Below, piece by piece: positions 7,602 to 11,042 of a DNA stretch of 11,042 nucleotides (positions are counted from its first letter, which is position 1; each line of letters starts with the position of its first letter). The notes beneath the pieces were generated by a model. It searched no databases, was not told where the DNA came from, and was given only the letters and a program-made list of their open reading frames with translations. The position numbers and the translations under genes are program-made. This DNA comes from Candidatus Melainabacteria bacterium (lineage in GTDB: Bacteria; Cyanobacteriota; Vampirovibrionia; Obscuribacterales; Obscuribacteraceae): contig JACMKL010000710.1 in NCBI GenBank assembly GCA_014380105.1, positions 1 to 11,042 on the forward strand. Reading direction: 5' to 3'.

Positions 7602-8000
7602 TCAGCTGAGATTTTCCGGTCCAAAATGTAGTGGCAACAACTCACTCAAACTAATGACGGAAATTTCACCGCCACTACCATCAATTTCTAGAACAACATC
7701 GAGATTTATGCCAAATTCGGCCAGCATTTGGCGACTAGTGCCGCATGGAAATTGTGCTGGATGTACAGCAATGGCGACAAACTTTCTGGCACCAGCGGTG
7801 ACTGCTGCGGTGAGAGCGGCAGTTTCTGCTGCAACAGTGCCGCCGTATGCCGCACATTCCATTTTACTGCCTGAAAATATTTTCCCATCAGAGCACAGTA
7901 AAGCTGCACCCTGAGCCAATTTCGAATATGGGGCATAACTGGATTGCGCTGCCAATTTTGCAGTCTCGACCAACGCCAGGTATTCTTTCGTGCGCTGCAC
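7602..8000 (-). CDS. cdd: Cytidine deaminase homologue with degenerate zinc site (probably not a standard deaminase)
   Basis: Overall this is a full-length (132 residues) homologue of the small tetrameric cytidine deaminases such as B. subtilis Cdd: YAPYSKLAQGAALL (22-35), an NxE-like region at 46-48, a [C]AE-like region at 57-59, a PCxxC-like region at 85-89, and SLSELLP near the end. Key residues are changed. The zinc Cys of CAE is Ala (A57) while the catalytic Glu remains (E59). Of the PCxxC pair, C86 remains and the second is Ser (S89). The substrate Asn of NxE is Lys (K46), with E48 retained. The frame is intact, and Cys to GCA needs several base changes, so sequencing error is unlikely. 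The GTG at 8000 has a good GAGG eight bases upstream (8009-8012). The TGA is followed by the transporter ATG. It may be a nucleoside sensor, an inactive paralogue, or an enzyme with changed chemistry. Confidence 0.88.
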   Translation of the reverse strand: MQRTKEYLALVETAKLAAQSSYAPYSKLAQGAALLCSDGKIFSGSKMECAAYGGTVAAETAALTAAVTAGARKFVAIAVHPAQFPCGTSRQMLAEFGINLDVVLEIDGSGGEISVISLSELLPLHFGPENLS

Positions 8001-8105
8001 GCAGCTGCCCTCGCCTTACTTATAGAAACACGAAGAAGATACCACAGATGCGCTGATGACATGGCGTTATGCGCAAGTGGAGAAAGGTTTTGTTTGGACT
8101 AGAAA

Positions 8106-8393
8106 TCAACTCTTCGCTTGAGTGAGATCGCCATATGGAGGCAAGCGCAATTCGAGATTTAGAATCCACATAAGTAAGTCGCCAGCTCTTGTGACCACAG
8201 GCGAATCGGCCTGATTGCCAACTTCAAAGTTCATCAACATCTCTTTTACTGCATTTGTTTCTGCTTCTGGAGTGCTAATCAAATTGCTAAGGTCGGAATT
8301 TACGCCGGCAGAGACTGACCCAGGGGCAGGCACTAAAGCGCCACCGCCGGTTTGAGAATTTTGGATTGCCAATGCGGCAAGATACTCGCTCAC
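8106..8393 (-). CDS. Small protein of unknown function (95 aa)
   Basis: I do not recognise it. The start is the GTG at 8393, chosen because AGGAG (8402-8406) sits eight bases upstream, the best ribosome binding site in the window. The frame stays open further upstream to a TTG at 8531, but that extension has no such site. There is no signal peptide. Residues 1-12 (MSEYLAALAIQN) form a short helix. 14-30 are G/A/P/S-rich and flexible. 44-56 and 63-84 are likely helices, the second with a hydrophobic run DLLMWILNLELRL, and a PPYGD turn follows. It may be a peripheral or partner protein. It lies between rdgB and the deaminase gene, with 139 bases upstream and 105 downstream. A TTGACG (8471-8476) with TATAAG (8445-8450) is upstream, but the 20-base spacing is poor for a promoter. 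Confidence 0.7.
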   Translation of the reverse strand: MSEYLAALAIQNSQTGGGALVPAPGSVSAGVNSDLSNLISTPEAETNAVKEMLMNFEVGNQADSPVVTRAGDLLMWILNLELRLPPYGDLTQAKS

Positions 8394-8401
8394 GCTAAAA
8401 A

Positions 8402-8406
8402 CTCCT
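8402..8406 (-). promoter_or_regulatory. Shine-Dalgarno AGGAG that sets the start of the 95-aa protein
   Basis: AGGAG lies eight bases before the GTG at 8391-8393. It decides for the short 95-residue form over the longer open frame. Confidence 0.7.
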
Positions 8407-8532
8407 GACTTCACTCTAAAATAGCCCAGCCATATGCTGCGCGCCTTATATGAGACTAGTTCTTGGAAACCGTCAAGTCTACGCCATTTGCTGAAGCTTG
8501 GAATGTTTGAATCTTCTTGACAACAGTGCAAA

Positions 8533-9123
8533 TCAGGAAGAAGTCGTTCCTATTCGGATGTAATCAAGCATTTGGCGCCAAGCCTGCCCTCTGTGAGAAA
8601 GAATGTTTTTCTCTTCATTTGTTATTTCTGCTGACGTTTCGTCACGATCGAGAAGCAAGAAAATCGGATCAAAGCCGAATCCATTTGCTCCTCTTTCCTC
8701 GAAAGCGATGCGTCCATACCAACGCTTCTCAGTCGTATGAAGGACACGGCCGTCAGGCGTGCACATAGCCATGGCGCATACGAAAGCACCACCACGCGCC
8801 TCTGCCGCAACATCCTTAAGCTCAGCAAGCAACTTTACTCGTCGGTCTCCATCATTTCCTTCGCAATAACGCGCGGAATGAATGCCTGGACGCCCGCCGA
8901 GGGCATCGACTTCAAGTCCTGAATCATCTGCTACGGCAGGCAAACCTGATAAAGCAGCAGCAGCACTAGCTTTAATGATGGCATTTTCCAAAAATGTCGA
9001 ACCCGTTTCTTCAGGGTCGAGACCAGCGGGCATCGGCAAAAGGTTGATGCCGTGCTCTTTAGCCATCTGACCAAATTCACGAATCTTGCCGGGATTATTG
9101 GTTGCCAGAACTATATCGCTCAA
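8533..9123 (-). CDS. rdgB: RdgB/HAM1 family XTP/dITP diphosphatase
   Basis: This enzyme hydrolyses dITP, ITP and XTP to monophosphates plus pyrophosphate in the cytoplasm, keeping deaminated purines out of DNA and RNA. The 196-residue protein has the normal family length. The substrate loop ATNNPGKIREF is at 7-17, DDSGLEVDALGGRPGIHSAR at 66-85 holds the catalytic Asp and metal ligands, GFGFDPIF is at 148-155, and SHRGQA is near 176-181. The start is TTG at 9123, giving the expected short N terminus (SDIVLATNN). That TTG overlaps the rel stop as TTGA, so translation is probably coupled to rel, and no separate ribosome binding site is evident apart from an A-rich stretch. Pairing with rel puts nucleotide-pool cleaning under the same transcript as stringent-response control. 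Confidence 0.96.
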   Translation of the reverse strand: MSDIVLATNNPGKIREFGQMAKEHGINLLPMPAGLDPEETGSTFLENAIIKASAAAALSGLPAVADDSGLEVDALGGRPGIHSARYCEGNDGDRRVKLLAELKDVAAEARGGAFVCAMAMCTPDGRVLHTTEKRWYGRIAFEERGANGFGFDPIFLLLDRDETSAEITNEEKNILSHRGQAWRQMLDYIRIGTTSS

Positions 9124-11042
9124 TTTTTTTTCTTGATCGTTGGTTTGAAAGGAGTGACGTTATTTGTTTTGCCTTTGGCACCATTGCCCGCGGCAGCCTC
9201 AGTGGAAGTAGGCTGCCCTCTGCGTCTGTGATCTTTTCGCTGAACTCGCAGGACATCGCTGATTTGGCTGATCGATTGAGCAACTCTAGTGAGTTGATCC
9301 ACATCCAGAACTTCCATAATCAAATTGATGGTGGCAGTCTTTTTGTCTTTGTGAATTTCCACTCTCAAATCGCGCAGGTTTACTTCAAAGTTTGAAACTT
9401 TCTTGAGAATATCGTGGGCGATACCAATGCGGTCGAGGCATTCGATAGTCAAAGCAGCCGGGTAGGTGGTGTGCCTTTCTTCAGACCAATCAACAGCCAT
9501 GCATCTTTCAGCATCGACTTTGGACAAATTGCCACAATCAGCTTTATGTACGGCGATGCCACTGCCCCTGGTGACAATTCCAATAATTTCTTCGCCCGGA
9601 ACAGGCTGACAGCATTTTGCTAAATGGTGCAAAAGACCGCCTAAGCTGCCAATCGAACTTTGTTTTTTACTCGGCGATCCGATCGAAATACTTTTCAGCG
9701 ACTTATCAGTTTGCTCTTGTTCGCGAATGCGATTAACAACTTGCGTGACCGAAAGATCACCGTATCCGACAGCGGCCAGAATATCGTCAGGTTCGCTGAT
9801 ATTGAGTTTGCGACCGACTTCTTTGACTCTATCTGATTTGAGAAACTCGTCTAAGACGCCTTTACCCAGCTCTTCATCAAGCATCTGACGGCCTTGCTGA
9901 ATATGCTCTTCTCTATGGTGTTTCTTAAACCACTGACGGATGCGGCTCTTAGCACTGTGCGTCTTGGCGAAATTCAACCAGTCCATGGTGGGATGAGCAT
10001 TTTTACTGGTGATGATTTCGACGATGTCGCCGTTTTTCATCGCCGTATTCAGAGGAACAATGCGGTCGTTAATACGCGCACCGATACATTTATGTCCAAC
10101 ATCTGTGTGGACGCGATAGGCAAAATCGATTGGTGTGGCGCCTTTCGGCAAGTCATAAACGTCTCCGCGCGGACTGAATACAAACACTTCATCAGCAAAG
10201 AGGTCCATCTTGACTGTGTCGAGATACTCTTGCGCATCAGCAAGGTCTTCCTGCCAATCAACCAGTTGCCTGAGCCAGGCTAATTTTTGATTGTCTTGCC
10301 CGCTGGCGACAACCGACGCACCCGCTTCCTTATAGGCCCAGTGAGCAGCGATCCCGTATTCAGCAACGTGATGCATTCTTCTGGTGCGAATTTGAATTTC
10401 GACAGGTTTGCCTTTTGGTCCAAATACAGCTGTGTGCAACGATTGATAATTGTTCGCCTTCGGCATCGCAATGTAATCTTTGAAACGGCCCGGAATAGGC
10501 TTAAACAAGGCATGAACCAGCCCCATCACCTCGTAACAGCGCTGCGTGTCAGGATCAGCATTCAGTTCGCAATAATTTTTGTCCTGGTTGCTATCGATGA
10601 TCACACGAATAGCAAGGACGTCATAAAGCTCTTCAAACGTCTTCTGCTGGGTCTTCATCTTCTTCCAGATGCCGAAGAAGTGTTTCGGGCGCCCCACAAT
10701 TTCGGCGTCGATGGTGCGCGCGTCGAGCTCTGTGCGCATTTTTTCAACGACCTGCTCGATCAAATAATCACGCTCAGAGTGCGTGTCAGTGACCAGCTGT
10801 TCAATTTCGGTGAATTCTTCCGGATGCAGGTAACGCAGTCCCAGGTCTTCGAGCTCCCACTTCATACGTCCCAGACCGAAACGATTGGCGAGCGGTGCGT
10901 AAATTTCGAGCGTTTCTTTGGCTATTTCACACTGCTTTCGCGGCAGCATATATTCCATAGTACGCATGTTGTGCAGTCGGTCAGCCAGCTTAACCAGTAC
11001 CACACGTATATCTTCGGATATAGCCACAATCAATTTGCGGAA
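9120..11042 (-). CDS. rel: Bifunctional (p)ppGpp synthetase/hydrolase Rel (RelA/SpoT homologue), N terminus outside window
   Basis: Rel makes and degrades the alarmone (p)ppGpp in response to amino-acid starvation and other stress. The frame is open to the right edge, so the 640 residues seen lack the start and the first part of the HD hydrolase domain. Counting from the TTG codon at 11033: the end of HD with ADRLHNMRT (17-25); the synthetase domain about 110-235 with RPKHFFGIWKKM, RFKDYIAMPK (183-192), NYQSLHT and the catalytic Glu of VEIQIRT (E212); TGS about 280-342; a helical region; the zinc-finger-like domain with AKCC (472-475), H496 and C500; and a C-terminal ACT domain about 524-600. 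RFKD, rather than the ExDD of synthetase-only RelA, marks the bifunctional type. Two oddities are an extra ~13 residues around 148-164 inside the synthetase and a basic disordered tail at 601-637. It overlaps rdgB by four bases. Confidence 0.97.
   Translation of the reverse strand, partial: FRKLIVAISEDIRVVLVKLADRLHNMRTMEYMLPRKQCEIAKETLEIYAPLANRFGLGRMKWELEDLGLRYLHPEEFTEIEQLVTDTHSERDYLIEQVVEKMRTELDARTIDAEIVGRPKHFFGIWKKMKTQQKTFEELYDVLAIRVIIDSNQDKNYCELNADPDTQRCYEVMGLVHALFKPIPGRFKDYIAMPKANNYQSLHTAVFGPKGKPVEIQIRTRRMHHVAEYGIAAHWAYKEAGASVVASGQDNQKLAWLRQLVDWQEDLADAQEYLDTVKMDLFADEVFVFSPRGDVYDLPKGATPIDFAYRVHTDVGHKCIGARINDRIVPLNTAMKNGDIVEIITSKNAHPTMDWLNFAKTHSAKSRIRQWFKKHHREEHIQQGRQMLDEELGKGVLDEFLKSDRVKEVGRKLNISEPDDILAAVGYGDLSVTQVVNRIREQEQTDKSLKSISIGSPSKKQSSIGSLGGLLHHLAKCCQPVPGEEIIGIVTRGSGIAVHKADCGNLSKVDAERCMAVDWSEERHTTYPAALTIECLDRIGIAHDILKKVSNFEVNLRDLRVEIHKDKKTATINLIMEVLDVDQLTRVAQSISQISDVLRVQRKDHRRRGQPTSTEAAAGNGAKGKTNNVTPFKPTIKKKN

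Noticed and set aside
7601..7645. Longer GTG start for the peptide transporter
   Set aside because: It would overlap the deaminase gene by over 40 bases and add a non-conserved N terminus; the ATG right after the deaminase stop is the simpler choice.
7706..8062. Minus-strand frame overlapping the deaminase gene, considered as evidence of a frameshifted Cdd
   Set aside because: The deaminase reads intact over its full family length in one frame, so the other frame is a shadow.
8048..8075. ATGCGC direct/inverted repeats between the 95-aa gene and cdd
   Set aside because: Short arms with a 16-17 base loop and no U-tract; compatible with chance.

Overview
The window reads as a chromosomal segment of a diderm, cyanobacteria-related lineage. 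A non-photosynthetic member of the Vampirovibrionia/Melainabacteria (Obscuribacter-like) is my best guess, but it rests on protein character and on the mix of families, not on a marker gene, so treat it as tentative. Base composition looks even across the window, and no phage, transposon, tRNA, rRNA or CRISPR features are visible.

Layout: only the first gene, the 3' end of a TPR-type protein (1-411), is on the plus strand. All other protein genes are on the minus strand, so transcription runs from right to left. From the right edge: a bifunctional (p)ppGpp synthetase/hydrolase Rel missing its N terminus; RdgB (XTP/dITP diphosphatase), overlapping rel by four bases; a 95-residue unknown protein; a full-length cytidine deaminase homologue that lacks two of the three zinc cysteines; and a POT-family peptide/H+ symporter whose ATG lies one base after the deaminase stop. 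This cluster combines the stringent response, nucleotide-pool cleaning and salvage, and peptide uptake. A roughly 600-base non-coding stretch (5579-6178) follows. On the plus strand it carries a strong intrinsic terminator and, just before it, a structured segment that looks like an orphan small RNA. Next is a UbiD-family prenylated-FMN decarboxylase.

The left third holds the most unusual group: a secreted S41 C-terminal processing protease (CtpA type), then, 31 bases downstream, a 330-residue exported Q/P-rich protein with a Met/Gly tandem repeat, then an 86-base gap and a 373-residue exported Gly/Ser-rich protein with GLSGWQS repeats. The two low-complexity proteins differ in bulk composition. 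They share a signal peptide, Trp-Gln motifs, a Met/Gly block, an MNxLMN segment and almost the same C terminus, QG[MI]R[HM][IL]RF. Finding two proteins with a conserved C-terminal tail next to a PDZ protease that recognises C termini suggests a dedicated export/processing or surface-matrix module. That link is an inference.

Main points for follow-up: the shared C-terminal tail and protease pairing, the degenerate cytidine deaminase, the candidate small RNA at 5881-6113, and the 20-bp-period direct repeats in front of the 373-residue protein gene.
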